Shown: positions 27,195 to 37,039 of the stretch, piece after piece | How the letters are laid out: each line of letters starts with the position of its first letter | How positions within the stretch are numbered: position 1 is the stretch's first letter | Source of the DNA: Candidatus Zixiibacteriota bacterium | GTDB taxonomy: Bacteria; Zixibacteria; MSB-5A5; UBA10806; 4484-95 | Assembly (NCBI GenBank): GCA_024231855.1 | Contig: JAAEQD010000148.1 | Span: forward strand, 1-64,000 | Direction: 5' to 3' | DNA length: 64,000 nucleotides | Made by a program: the position numbers and the translations under genes | The notes under the pieces: generated by a model | The model's database searches: none | Seen by the model: the letters and a program-made list of their open reading frames with translations, nothing else | What the model was told of the DNA's origin: nothing

Positions 27195-29255
27195 ATGAAA
27201 AAGTTAACGCTTATATGCCTGGTTTTTTGTTTGATCACTACAGTTTCTTTTGCCAGTATCCATCAGGCGGCTACCGATGGCGATCTTGAACAAGTAAAAT
27301 CACTTCTTGCCGACAATCATGATCTGATAAAATCCAGAGACAGCGCCGGTAAAGTAGCGCTTCACCATGCCGCTTATAACGGTCATGACGCGGTCGTTTC
27401 ACATTTGCTGGATGAGGGCGCTGATATCAACGCGAGGTCCAATCAAAACAGTACCCCGCTTCATGGCGCCGCGTTTTACGGCCATGACAACACAGTGAAA
27501 TTACTGATCGGCAGAGGAATCGATGTCAATCTCGCCAACAGTTATGGCTATACTCCCCTGTTAAGCGCGTCAGCGGGCGGGCATCTCGAAATCGTAAAGA
27601 TGCTGATAGCAGCGGGAGCCGACAAAAGCGCGAAAGTAACCGCGAGTAACATAGGCGCATTATTGGCCTCGGCGGCGAGTGGAAATAATGAGCTCGTTGA
27701 TTATTTGATATCAGAAGGATTCGATATCAACGCCAAGGATATCGACGGTGAAGGACTTCTACATTACTCGGCATATGGCGGAAATCTCGATCTGGTGAAG
27801 AAATTAGTCAATGACGGCATTGATGTTAACGTCAAAAGCGCTCAAGAGGTAATACCTCTTCAATACGCAGCGATGGGCATTCACGAAGATGTCGTTAAGC
27901 ATCTTATCGAAAAAGGATCAAATGTAAATACAAAAGACATCGAAGGCGAAACACCGATTCATGAGGTCATCATGAACGCGTATAGAGATACTACCGATGC
28001 CGCGTTTGAGATAGTAAAAATACTTGTTGATAATGGCGCCGATGTCAATGCAAAAACAAATCGGGGCGTAGCTCCCCTTCACTGGTCGGTTTACAGAGAT
28101 AACGCGGATATAGTAAGCTATCTGATTAAAAGCGGGGCTGATCTGAATGCCATAAATGATAATGGCCTCAGCCCACTTCACGAAGCTGTTACCAGAAACA
28201 AGTATGAATATATCAACCTGCTGGTAAAAAGTGGCGCTAAAAATGATCTGAAAGATAATCATTATGGTTTCACTCCGCTCCATCGGGCAGCTTTGAAGGG
28301 CAATATTGATGTAGTGAGGGATATCTTGCCTGCCGTTGATAATATCAATACCAAGTGCAACGACGGCCATACCGCTATTTACTACGCCGCGAAATACGGA
28401 CATGAGCAAGTCGCCGAACTATTGAAGGCCAATGGGGCCAAGGAAAAAGGGCTGGTCGAAAACTACGGGTATTCAAAACTTCTCAGGGAAAACCTCGAAG
28501 AAAAAGAAGCTGCCCTGTGGTATCTGGGCCATTGCGGCTGGGCAATCAAAACCAAGAATCAGTTTTTGATCTTTGATTATTGGGAAAGAGGCACCGACCT
28601 CGCTCAACCAAGTTTGGCTAATGGGCACATATTACCGGATGAAATAAAGGATCAGAATGTCAAAGTTTTTGCCACCCACGAGCACCAGGATCATTATGAT
28701 TCAAGCATATTTACCTGGCAAGAGCCGGTCGAGAATTTAACCTACATTTTCGGTTTCCATCCGGAGGATTTGGTCGAAGATTCCAGAATGGGCTATAACG
28801 GGCAGAAATACGAATATGTCGATTTCCATGAGACAAAGACCATCGATGGCATTGAAATAACTCCTATAAGAGCCAATGACGCCGGGCAAGGATTTTTAGT
28901 CAAGGTGGATGGTTTTACGATTTATCATGCCGGCGATCACGCGGGCTGGCGCGATAATCAGCGGGAAGGATTCACTAGCGAGATCGATTTCCTTATCGAC
29001 AAAACCGACGAGCTCGATTTCGCTTTTGTTAATGTCACAGGCTGTCATACCGGCGACACACTCTGCCTGGCCGAAGGGACATTTTATACGATAGAGAAAC
29101 TGGCGCCAAAAATTATAGTGCCTACTCACGCGCTTGATCGCGAATACGTTTATAAGGAATACGCCGATAAAATTCATGCTAAGTATCCCGATGCCGAAGT
29201 CCTGTGTCCGGAACACCGCGGCGATAGTTACATGCATAAAACGATCCGACAATAG
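27195..29255 (+). CDS. Exported ankyrin-repeat / metallo-beta-lactamase fusion (UlaG-like)
   Basis: 686 residues. Signal peptide (about 1-20, ending SFAS). Residues 21-420 are a tandem array of roughly twelve ankyrin repeats (for example KVALHHAAYNGHDAVVSHLL, TPLHGAAFYGHDNTVKLLI, TPLHRAALKGNIDVVRDIL). Residues about 435-686 form a metallo-beta-lactamase domain of the UlaG-like type: LGHCGWAIKTKNQFLIFDY, the metal motif HEHQDH at 495-500, then IYHAGDHAGW and PTHALDREY carrying further ligands. Probably a periplasmic or secreted hydrolase with a protein-binding arm. Ribosome site AAAGGAGG; terminator follows. Confidence 0.88.
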   Translation: MKKLTLICLVFCLITTVSFASIHQAATDGDLEQVKSLLADNHDLIKSRDSAGKVALHHAAYNGHDAVVSHLLDEGADINARSNQNSTPLHGAAFYGHDNTVKLLIGRGIDVNLANSYGYTPLLSASAGGHLEIVKMLIAAGADKSAKVTASNIGALLASAASGNNELVDYLISEGFDINAKDIDGEGLLHYSAYGGNLDLVKKLVNDGIDVNVKSAQEVIPLQYAAMGIHEDVVKHLIEKGSNVNTKDIEGETPIHEVIMNAYRDTTDAAFEIVKILVDNGADVNAKTNRGVAPLHWSVYRDNADIVSYLIKSGADLNAINDNGLSPLHEAVTRNKYEYINLLVKSGAKNDLKDNHYGFTPLHRAALKGNIDVVRDILPAVDNINTKCNDGHTAIYYAAKYGHEQVAELLKANGAKEKGLVENYGYSKLLRENLEEKEAALWYLGHCGWAIKTKNQFLIFDYWERGTDLAQPSLANGHILPDEIKDQNVKVFATHEHQDHYDSSIFTWQEPVENLTYIFGFHPEDLVEDSRMGYNGQKYEYVDFHETKTIDGIEITPIRANDAGQGFLVKVDGFTIYHAGDHAGWRDNQREGFTSEIDFLIDKTDELDFAFVNVTGCHTGDTLCLAEGTFYTIEKLAPKIIVPTHALDREYVYKEYADKIHAKYPDAEVLCPEHRGDSYMHKTIRQ

Positions 29256-29280
29256 AATTTATAATTTGGATTTTGAATAA

Positions 29281-29319
29281 GAAAGGCTCCATCGCTATAA
29301 GCCATGGAGCCTTTCATTT
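29281..29319. terminator. Shared terminator between convergent genes
   Basis: GAAAGGCTCCAT pairs perfectly with ATGGAGCCTTTC (12 bp, 11-base loop). ATTTT follows on the plus strand and TTATT on the minus strand, so it may stop transcripts from both convergent neighbours. Confidence 0.65.
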
Positions 29320-29345
29320 TAATGCGTAATCCAGAACATGAGCTT

Positions 29346-31658
29346 TTAGAATTCATACTCCAGGCCGAAGATCGGTAGGGCGCTCCATTGGTACGATACA
29401 TCCTGTTTGTTTTCAATTTCATTCCAATAGAACGATGCCACGTTTTTACGATTGTAAGCGTTCCAGACACTGACATAGCATATTAGGTTTGAGCCGCCGA
29501 AATGGAAACGCCTGTCGAAACGGATGTTAAGGGAGTGGTAATCCGAATGACGCACTTCGTTAACCCTGGTTTGATCGAATATGCCACTGCTATCAGCTTG
29601 GGAGGACACTTCATCAAAAGGCGTATACGGTACGCCGCCGGCGTAAATCCAGCGTAAGCTGAACTCCCATTTGCTATTCGGTTTATAACCGCCCTCCACG
29701 CTTAAAACATACCGGTTATCAAACACCCGGTCACGCCATATTCCATCATAATCTTGATACCGGCTTCTGAAATACGATCCGCTGACAAGGCCGTAAACAT
29801 TCTCTGCCAGCTTTTTCTGAACTATTAGTTCCACGCCTTTTGAGTTGGCTTTGCCGTTATCTACCAGTATCTCATGATCGAAAAAGAATCCATAGCGATA
29901 AAACAATTCATCCACGATAAACAGAGAAGGCTGAGTCGGGTCGAGCGGGAAATTATCATATTCTTTATCGTAAACTTCAAGAGTTAACCGGGTGTTCTCG
30001 GTTAGCAGATGGTTGATTCCCACAATATAATGATAAGCAACGGGATCTTTCAAATTGGTATGGTCGCCGGAGCCGGAGAAGGCAATTAAAGGTAAATTCT
30101 GGTAATAAATACCTGTCGAACCGTTGATCGAGGTTTTTGGTGTAAGCTGATACGATAATGAAAGTCGGGGCGATATATGAGCGTTCTCGTTAAGAGAAAA
30201 ATAATCGGCACGAAGTCCCAGGGACGCGGTAAATTTCGAGAAAGGTTTCGATATATAAGTGGCAAAGGCACTAAGTTTTTGCCCTGATATATCATCATCG
30301 AAAATTACCGCCGGTGTATCTTTGCCGAATGGGTCGGTGTATTCGGCGAAAAAGCTGTTGTTGTCGATTCCTAGATGTTTCGCATCAAAACCAAATTCCA
30401 GTCTGTTAGATTCGTTTAATCTATAATGGTTTACGTTTCTCAGGTAAAAGCTTTGCTCGGTTGATTCGCCGCCCGATAAATTGTCATCGTTCTTGGTTCT
30501 GTAGAAATCGCTTTTATACCTTGTCATCATGTGGGATATGGATGTGTTTGAATATCCGTTTTTGCCCCATAAATGACGCCAGTTGACTCCGAAAGCGTTT
30601 TCCACGATATTGGTACTGCCGTAGATGATGTTGCCATCCTCTATTGATTGATCTTTGGTGAATTCGATAGCATCGATTCCGAGAATATCAAGCACAGTCA
30701 CTTTATCACTGGAGGATAGATCAAAAGCGAGCTTGCCCTGATAATCGCTATATTTCGGTGCAACTCCGGTGCCTATAGCATCCACTAGCAAATCAAGGAA
30801 ACTTCGCCTGACCGATAACATCCAGGAACCTTTTTTATTAAATAAAGGCCCTTCCCCCAGCGCGCCGAAGCCGGCGAAGTTCATTTCCAACTGATAATCG
30901 TTTTCTTCGCGATTACCTTCACGAAAGGTCAAATCCATAATCGAGGATAATTTATCGCCATGGGCCGCCGAAAAGCCGCCTGATGAGAAATTAGCGTCCT
31001 CGATAAATTCCACGTTCAGCAAACCTATAGGTCCACCCGAGGAGCCCTGTGTGGGATAGTGATTAATATTGGGAATCTCGATATTATCGACGAAGAAAGC
31101 GTTCTCCATCGGGCTACCGCCCCTGACAACCAGGCTGTTCATCTGATCATTGATTTTGGCGACACTGGGAAGAGTCATAAGGATACGGCTAACATCACCC
31201 GCCGAACCCGGGGCGCGTCGGATTTCCTCAGCCGAATAATTGACGGCGCTGGTGGGCTGATCTTCCACTTTTGAGAAATAGCCTGCCGTAACTGTAACAT
31301 CGCCGGTTTCAACCGCCGACATCTTCAACTCGGCATTAGCATAAGTAATCCTTTTTGACCTGACAATAATATCAGTTTTGGATAGAGGTTCATAGCCAAT
31401 CAGGTTAAATTTCAATGTGTAATTTCCGACCGGAACGTTTTTTATCGAATATTTACCATCCAAATCCAGCCGGGCGCCCAGCTTGGTGCCGACAACCATA
31501 ACACTTGCCCCCAGAAGCGGCGATTTGGTTTCTGAATCAAGCACTTGCCCGTTAATCGTGCCCAGTTTAATATCCTGACCTTGCGCCTGAATTGAGCAGA
31601 ATAAGCCGAAAATCAGAATAGTGGTAAGTGACGCTATTGATAAGTACTTCATCTTCAA
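29346..31658 (-). CDS. TonB-dependent outer-membrane receptor with carboxypeptidase-like N-domain
   Basis: 770 residues. Signal peptide (1-25), a carboxypeptidase-regulatory-like beta domain (about 32-115, GTINGQVLDSETKSPLLGASVMV and GKYSIKNVPVGNYTLKFNLIGY), the plug domain (about 120-235, SAVNYSAEEIRRAPGSAGDVSRIL, NSLVVRGGSPMENAFFVDNIEI) and a barrel of about 20 strands. Takes up large substrates with energy from TonB/ExbBD. It lies 21 bases after a TetR repressor gene, so its synthesis is probably controlled by that protein. Ligand unknown. Confidence 0.9.
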   Translation of the reverse strand: MKMKYLSIASLTTILIFGLFCSIQAQGQDIKLGTINGQVLDSETKSPLLGASVMVVGTKLGARLDLDGKYSIKNVPVGNYTLKFNLIGYEPLSKTDIIVRSKRITYANAELKMSAVETGDVTVTAGYFSKVEDQPTSAVNYSAEEIRRAPGSAGDVSRILMTLPSVAKINDQMNSLVVRGGSPMENAFFVDNIEIPNINHYPTQGSSGGPIGLLNVEFIEDANFSSGGFSAAHGDKLSSIMDLTFREGNREENDYQLEMNFAGFGALGEGPLFNKKGSWMLSVRRSFLDLLVDAIGTGVAPKYSDYQGKLAFDLSSSDKVTVLDILGIDAIEFTKDQSIEDGNIIYGSTNIVENAFGVNWRHLWGKNGYSNTSISHMMTRYKSDFYRTKNDDNLSGGESTEQSFYLRNVNHYRLNESNRLEFGFDAKHLGIDNNSFFAEYTDPFGKDTPAVIFDDDISGQKLSAFATYISKPFSKFTASLGLRADYFSLNENAHISPRLSLSYQLTPKTSINGSTGIYYQNLPLIAFSGSGDHTNLKDPVAYHYIVGINHLLTENTRLTLEVYDKEYDNFPLDPTQPSLFIVDELFYRYGFFFDHEILVDNGKANSKGVELIVQKKLAENVYGLVSGSYFRSRYQDYDGIWRDRVFDNRYVLSVEGGYKPNSKWEFSLRWIYAGGVPYTPFDEVSSQADSSGIFDQTRVNEVRHSDYHSLNIRFDRRFHFGGSNLICYVSVWNAYNRKNVASFYWNEIENKQDVSYQWSALPIFGLEYEF

Positions 31659-31679
31659 ACTCCCATATGTTTAATACAC

Positions 31680-32240
31680 TTAATTCCTTGCCAAAGTGGC
31701 ACCGATTACCGCGCCGCCGACATCCAATAAGGTGTTGATTATGTATTCTTCGCTATCATCATTAATTAGCCCAACACAAATCATCGTAGCCAGGCCGTGG
31801 GTAAAGGTTTGCATTTTCGTTAAAAGAACTCCTCTTATATCGGCAGATAATGGCTCGAACCGGGGATCATTGCCCATCTCCTCCTGCAAGTAGAGCATTA
31901 TTTCATCTACTATATCTTTGAAATGATTACTCTCTAAAAACAAAGCCCTGAACAGCTGTTTATGGTCTCTGGCGAACAGCGCGTATCCTGTTCCCATATT
32001 CAGGAAAACTCGTTCGGTATAGGGCCGGCTTGTATATTGAATCATCAAATCCTTGATTTCGACGATTACGGCTCTTTCTAGTTGATCCATTGTTCTAAAA
32101 TATCGATAAACCGGGGCGGTTGATGATTTGAGCTTTTGAGCAACCCCGCGGGCCGATAATGCTTTCCAGCCATGTTTTTCGACAATATCATAAGCGGCTT
32201 TTATCACTTGCTCTTTATTAAACCTGGTTTTAGGCGGCAT
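31680..32240 (-). CDS. TetR-family transcriptional regulator
   Basis: 186 residues. N-terminal HTH (about 10-55) with IKAAYDIVEKHGWKALSARGVAQKLKSS and PVYRYFRTMDQL; the rest is an all-helical ligand domain with a TetR_C_13-like look (GYALFARDHKQLFRALFLE). It is the first gene of an operon with the TonB receptor, and a 22-bp palindrome lies directly in front of it, so it most likely represses its own operon until a ligand binds. Confidence 0.9.
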   Translation of the reverse strand: MPPKTRFNKEQVIKAAYDIVEKHGWKALSARGVAQKLKSSTAPVYRYFRTMDQLERAVIVEIKDLMIQYTSRPYTERVFLNMGTGYALFARDHKQLFRALFLESNHFKDIVDEIMLYLQEEMGNDPRFEPLSADIRGVLLTKMQTFTHGLATMICVGLINDDSEEYIINTLLDVGGAVIGATLARN

Positions 32241-32256
32241 TCCACCTCCTTTTCGA

Positions 32257-32278
32257 ACACATGTTACCTAACAAGTGT
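32257..32278. promoter_or_regulatory. Probable TetR operator
   Basis: ACACATGTTA-CC-TAACAAGTGT, two 10-base half-sites with one mismatch, ending 17 bases before the regulator's start codon. Size and position are typical of autoregulated TetR operators. Confidence 0.7.
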
Positions 32279-32408
32279 ATTGTTACGGCCAATATAAGGA
32301 AAAGTTGCGCGTTTTATAAAATAAATATAATCATGTATTGTATGGTTAACTGACAGTTATTTAGCCAGTTATGTGAATTCGAGGGAAATGATGTAAAAAT
32401 AGTGGTGG

Positions 32409-33461
32409 CTAATTTATCATGCCCCTGTTCCGCAATCTTTGCTGTTCCCAGTCGGTGAAATCAATAGGCGGATGGACGATTTCATCTTCGGGCTTTCGTG
32501 TAATTTGCGCCGCGTCCTCCGGGCAACCGGTAACGCACAGGCCGCAACCGATACATTTCATCTTTTCCACATTGGAAACATTGTTTTGCTCAGATATGGC
32601 GTTTACCTGACAGCGTATGATACATGTCCCGCAATTCGCGCATAGATCGGGATCTATTGCCGCGAAGTAATTAGCATGCGCGACAGACTTTTCCATACCC
32701 CATTCGTTGATTCCGCGAAGAATGCCGCAACAACAACCGCAACAATTGCAGATATAACTTATATTTGCTTGATGATTGCTCACGCAATGAACCAGACCGA
32801 CTTTATCGGCCTCATTTAGTATGGCCAGGGCTTCAGCTTTGGAAATATCATCGGGCTTTGCCGGTCTTTCCCTAACCGATAACATCAGGCAATTGTGACG
32901 AGGAGCATCGCAACCCTTACCGATCAGGCCTTGCTGAACCCGGCAGATACAATCACGGACGCTGAAGGCTTTGGCATTTTCTATCATAGTCTTAACATCA
33001 TCGTAAGGCAGAACCCATTCCGATTTGGCCAGGCTCACCGCCGGTACGGCACGATGAATCCCCGGATCGTATTTCATTATCTCTTGGCCGGCTTCAAGCA
33101 TATAATGTTCGAATAGATGCGAAAATTCATGATCCATAACCTCAAGTTGAGCTTCGAATATTCCTACCACAAACGGCGCCAACCGGAAAAAAAGATCGGC
33201 GTTCTCTTTTTTCATCCAGACCAGGCCTTTTTTAACCAGTCCGATAAGTTTCTTTCGCGCCTCTCTCGGCGTTAGTTTGGCGTAAACAGCTAACAAGTCC
33301 AACGATTGATAATCGCCGTTCAATTCGCAGGCAAGCGTTGCTTCATCTTCGGTGAAGATTTTTTTGAGAAGTTTTATCTCGACACCTGATTCCGTTTTGG
33401 GAAAAGCGTTGGGCAAACTATCGAGAGCTTCAGCCAGGTCGTGGAATATTTCATCAGGCAT
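32409..33461 (-). CDS. 4Fe-4S ferredoxin-type protein with N-terminal winged-helix-like part
   Basis: 350 residues. Residues 1-95 look like a winged-helix (LLAVYAKLTPREARKKLIGLVKKGLVWMKK). The middle has clustered cysteines (DCICRVQQGLIGKGCDAP, NYICNCCGCCCG-type) and the C terminus has two ferredoxin motifs, CANCGTCIIRCQ and CIGCGLCVTGCP, which bind two 4Fe-4S clusters. Related proteins occur widely in anaerobes as electron carriers of unassigned pathway. No redox partner gene is next to it. Confidence 0.8.
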   Translation of the reverse strand: MPDEIFHDLAEALDSLPNAFPKTESGVEIKLLKKIFTEDEATLACELNGDYQSLDLLAVYAKLTPREARKKLIGLVKKGLVWMKKENADLFFRLAPFVVGIFEAQLEVMDHEFSHLFEHYMLEAGQEIMKYDPGIHRAVPAVSLAKSEWVLPYDDVKTMIENAKAFSVRDCICRVQQGLIGKGCDAPRHNCLMLSVRERPAKPDDISKAEALAILNEADKVGLVHCVSNHQANISYICNCCGCCCGILRGINEWGMEKSVAHANYFAAIDPDLCANCGTCIIRCQVNAISEQNNVSNVEKMKCIGCGLCVTGCPEDAAQITRKPEDEIVHPPIDFTDWEQQRLRNRGMIN

Positions 33462-33594
33462 GGTTTTATCCTTTACTGTATTACTATTATGTAATATTGC
33501 GGATTATTGATTTTAAAGCAAGAGAAATTCGATCCGCATTATTGCACTGTGGAAATCGATATAACAGGATTCCCCTTACACCAGATCTATATCA

Positions 33595-35670
33595 TCAATC
33601 CCAGAGCTGAACTCTAATATAGCTGCTTGTTATACATTCAAAGCTGTACAGATCGAAATAAGTTTCGCCGACCTCGTAATAATAGTCCGCGGATGTTATA
33701 TGATCGCAAGTTTCGGCGCCTTCTACCATACATTCCAGGCTTGATTCGTTTGAATTCATCGGGATATTGACGCCTTCCAGGCTGTAACTCATATATGAGC
33801 CATCCCGCGCTTCTACGCAATCGGCGGCAAAACTTGTCACGCTTAAAGTTAGTGGATCGACTGTAATCGTGACCGAACCTATGCCATAATCGCCATGCCA
33901 GGAGGTATCCAGAGTGCCATGAAATGTATTGCCGGAGGTTGTACCGTCAGCAATCCAGAACTTACTGTAGGTGCTATCGCAACTCTCATAGCCGTCGTCG
34001 CGAATATAATGGATTAAAAACCGAAGATCGACTCTGCCACGAATATAAGGTAACGGCTGCTGTTTGGTAACCCGAATTTTTAATTCGATATCCCGGCTCG
34101 AATTATAATTGGGCCAATGATAATGGTAATAAACAGGTACAACGACGATATGATCATAACCGTTATCTATCAAATCCCGCAAATTAGAGACGACAAGAGT
34201 TTCGGCATGGGCGAAATATTCCAGGGCGCCATCCTTCCAGCCAAAGGCCATGGCGGTAGAGCTGTCTCCGTCAACCGTAAACATAAGTTTGGCGGATGTA
34301 TCGATATCAGCGTAGTTGAGATTAACGATGTATATTTTGGCCGACAGCTCCGGGTAACTGCCGGTAAATGTTGTCAGGGTATCGTTTTCGCCCCGAATAT
34401 TAAATGTACCGGATGCTTCGCCCATGAATGTTTCGGCTGCCACGTTATATAGATTGCCGCTTAGATACTCCTTGAAGAAATCCGGCCACCAGACCTCGAC
34501 GGGTTCCTCGATACTTTGCATTACAGCTTCAACGGGGCTATGACCGCCGGTTTCTATTCCATCATATATTCTTTTCAACACGCTTTCGTGATAGTTTTGG
34601 GTTAAATATTCGATCATGCTTGTCATGCCGAATCCATGATTTACACTCCGGTCGACGTTCGTTGCTCCGGCTCGCATCCCCAAGAAAGGGGCCATCTCAT
34701 AATTTATAAATCTGGGCGGTATATAATCAGGGCTATCCGAAAATATTTCCGCGAACCATAAGGAATTGGCCACATGAAGCCAAATGTGCTCGGCTTCATT
34801 GACAGTAGTCCAATCAACATATAAGTATGGAACCAACATAAAAAACGCCGAACAAACATCCGAACGTACCAGGGATATTTGAGAATATTCCAAACTGTCG
34901 GAGTTAACGTAAATCCTTGGTTTATCGTCTGAGGTCGAAAAGGCCGCGTGACCTTTTTCACAATGTATCACCGGAACGACAATGGGCCATTGTTGATTGT
35001 GATAACTGAATTCCATAGCCTCAACCGTATCATAAGCCGACTCCAGCATTTGTACCAGGCTATCGATAACATCTCCTTGATTGAAAGGATGTATAATATC
35101 GAAATGCCCCGTGGACGACCGGCCGTATTTTGAAACCAGAATCAATTTCTTGACGTTTCCGGCGGCGGATGAGCTACTATAGCTCGTTTTGGCGAAGCCG
35201 GGATTCGATGCGGTTGCCGGTAAATCGCCGACTAAGTATCCTGATGAGTCGGCGGCTTCGAGAAGATCATAGATATAATCCAATCCTTCGATGCCTATTA
35301 GATTTTTAACTTCACCAAAGGCGATAAAACTTAACTCTTCCAATGTACCATCATACTTAATACGAAGATGAAGCGGCTCGGAGTACTCATCCGGTAAGCC
35401 CTCAATCCGATAAGTTTTTGAGACGGCGTATTCACCCATCGGCCGGTCGGTATCGGAAACATACAGGCTAAGCTCAATATCCGCGCCGAACGCGCCTTCG
35501 GGAACGGTCAGGGTGAATTTGCCGACTTCGAATGTACCGCCATCGGGGCCGATTGTTTCGCTGCCGACGAGATCGTAGCCGTCATCGGGTTCGGTTGGGT
35601 TATCGTCGCCACCACAGGTTAGTAATAAAAGCATAGATATTGATGATAATATAATTGCGATACTTTTCAT
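33595..35670 (-). CDS. Large lipoprotein of unknown function
   Basis: 691 residues. Lipobox LLLTC followed by GGDDNPTEP, typical of exported lipoproteins in this group. Residues about 33-105 form a ZU5-like beta domain (IGPDGGTFEVGKFTLTVPEGAF). The middle (200-410) is helical and resembles the framework of a zinc metallopeptidase, but no HExxH is present. The C-terminal third is beta-rich. Its ribosome site CAGGGGAGGAG is unusually extended and complementary to the C-rich stretch of the small RNA at 53.5 kb. Confidence 0.7.
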   Translation of the reverse strand: MKSIAIILSSISMLLLLTCGGDDNPTEPDDGYDLVGSETIGPDGGTFEVGKFTLTVPEGAFGADIELSLYVSDTDRPMGEYAVSKTYRIEGLPDEYSEPLHLRIKYDGTLEELSFIAFGEVKNLIGIEGLDYIYDLLEAADSSGYLVGDLPATASNPGFAKTSYSSSSAAGNVKKLILVSKYGRSSTGHFDIIHPFNQGDVIDSLVQMLESAYDTVEAMEFSYHNQQWPIVVPVIHCEKGHAAFSTSDDKPRIYVNSDSLEYSQISLVRSDVCSAFFMLVPYLYVDWTTVNEAEHIWLHVANSLWFAEIFSDSPDYIPPRFINYEMAPFLGMRAGATNVDRSVNHGFGMTSMIEYLTQNYHESVLKRIYDGIETGGHSPVEAVMQSIEEPVEVWWPDFFKEYLSGNLYNVAAETFMGEASGTFNIRGENDTLTTFTGSYPELSAKIYIVNLNYADIDTSAKLMFTVDGDSSTAMAFGWKDGALEYFAHAETLVVSNLRDLIDNGYDHIVVVPVYYHYHWPNYNSSRDIELKIRVTKQQPLPYIRGRVDLRFLIHYIRDDGYESCDSTYSKFWIADGTTSGNTFHGTLDTSWHGDYGIGSVTITVDPLTLSVTSFAADCVEARDGSYMSYSLEGVNIPMNSNESSLECMVEGAETCDHITSADYYYEVGETYFDLYSFECITSSYIRVQLWD

Positions 35671-35715
35671 TTTTTGACTCCTCCCCTGCTATTGAGATAT
35701 CGGGTTGTTCTCGTT

Positions 35716-35730
35716 GGTCGGAATCCGACC
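35716..35730. repeat. Short GC-rich palindrome (REP-like)
   Basis: GGTCGGA-A-TCCGACC followed by TACC. Shares the arm GTAGGTCrGGA with a larger palindrome 140 bases away in the same spacer. Confidence 0.4.
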
Positions 35731-35861
35731 TACCTGGTATTTCTTGCGAGGTCGAGATAATATACAGGTTGCTAAAGACCAGATAGTAAAATACTGCTTA
35801 ACTACTTAAAATATCGTTAATTTATGGGAAAAGGCAAGGTGAAAGTTGGAATAAGCTGTGC

Positions 35862-35887
35862 AGGTCAGGAGCTACAGCTCCTGACCT
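35862..35887. repeat. Perfect 11-bp palindrome (REP-like)
   Basis: AGGTCAGGAGC-TACA-GCTCCTGACCT, 26 bases downstream of the coiled-coil lipoprotein stop codon. No T-run follows on either strand, so a simple terminator is unlikely; it looks like a repetitive extragenic palindrome. Confidence 0.5.
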
Positions 35888-35912
35888 ACTCGGCTCATGA
35901 TAAATTATCTAC

Positions 35913-36764
35913 TTACTTAGTGGCGACAACCAAAAACTTTGTCGCGGCCCAGAACGCGTCGGCGTTGGCGATTTCTAGAGTTGTTTGTTCGCCGTTTTCC
36001 AGTAATTGATACGAATTGGCTTTATGACTGGAAAGCAGTTTCACTTTCTTCATCGGATGGGGAATGCTGATCATCAAATCGGCTTCGGAATGGATTTCGG
36101 TGAAATCAGCGACATTAAGATCGGCGGTAACCTTGGTGGATTTGCCCAAACCCAAGAATCCGCCGGTCTTCGTGATGATACCTTTTTCTTTCAGGCCCTT
36201 CTCTTTATCATAAACATACCAGCGCTTCTTGCCCTCTTCGATAACCATCTCCTGGTCGGTTATCACCTGTTTTTTTTCCTCGATCACAAGACCCAAATCC
36301 GCGATATCCGATTCCAGGACGCCTTTTTCCTGCATCAAAACGACGACTTCAGCTTCCTTGGCTTCGACTTTTCCCCTCAAATTGGCGACCAGTCTTTTCA
36401 GACCTTTCATATCGGTTTTTGAGGTGGCGAGCTTGTTCTCCAGATCGGTAATCTTATCCTTGCTGTCGACGATATGCTGGCCGATCAGGGTTAATTTGTT
36501 TTTCAAGTCTTCGGCTTTGGTCGATCCCTCCAAATCAGCTTCGGTCTCAACGATTTTGCCAAGGTCTTCATCGACTTCTTCGATGAGTTTGTCTACCTCG
36601 TTGACATACGTCTTGATTTCGTTGTTTTCATCCGCAAGCTGCTGGTTCTGAGTTGTCAGGTTATCAACTTCGGCGGTTAACCGATCAATCTCCCCCTGAT
36701 TGCATGAAATAAGCAAACAGGCGATCACAACGATCATCGAGAGCATTGGGATTTTGAACTTCAT
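35913..36764 (-). CDS. Coiled-coil lipoprotein
   Basis: 283 residues. Lipobox LLISC, then a long coiled coil (about 25-175) with regular heptads (IDRLTAEVDNLTTQNQQLADENNEI), then a conserved C-terminal module beginning RWYVYDKEKGLKEKGIITKTGGFLGLG. The latter recurs in Bacteroidetes lipoproteins whose function is unknown. No enzyme motif. It is probably a periplasmic structural or tethering protein. Ribosome site AAAGGAG. Confidence 0.75.
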   Translation of the reverse strand: MKFKIPMLSMIVVIACLLISCNQGEIDRLTAEVDNLTTQNQQLADENNEIKTYVNEVDKLIEEVDEDLGKIVETEADLEGSTKAEDLKNKLTLIGQHIVDSKDKITDLENKLATSKTDMKGLKRLVANLRGKVEAKEAEVVVLMQEKGVLESDIADLGLVIEEKKQVITDQEMVIEEGKKRWYVYDKEKGLKEKGIITKTGGFLGLGKSTKVTADLNVADFTEIHSEADLMISIPHPMKKVKLLSSHKANSYQLLENGEQTTLEIANADAFWAATKFLVVATK

Positions 36765-37039
36765 CTTCCTTCTCCTTTGAACTATTACTATTTAATGCTT
36801 TATCTTCCCTTCTAATAATAAAGGCTGCTACGTTTACGAATATTGGTGGCAGCTATTTTTCCGCCTTAAAATATCGGCGAATATCCAAGATAATGCAAGA
36901 AAAATATATATATTAATATTAAAGAAAACAATCAAAATAATTTAAGATACCAACCGATTAGATTATTTGAGTTGAATAGTGGTTATAATCAACAACCGAA
37001 GTTTATACTTCCTTCGTAATAAGCGTATAAGACTTGCAT

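Noticed and set aside
33479-33496. TATTAC-N6-GTAATA palindrome upstream of the ferredoxin-type gene
   Set aside because: Short and AT-only; such palindromes arise often by chance in this sequence.
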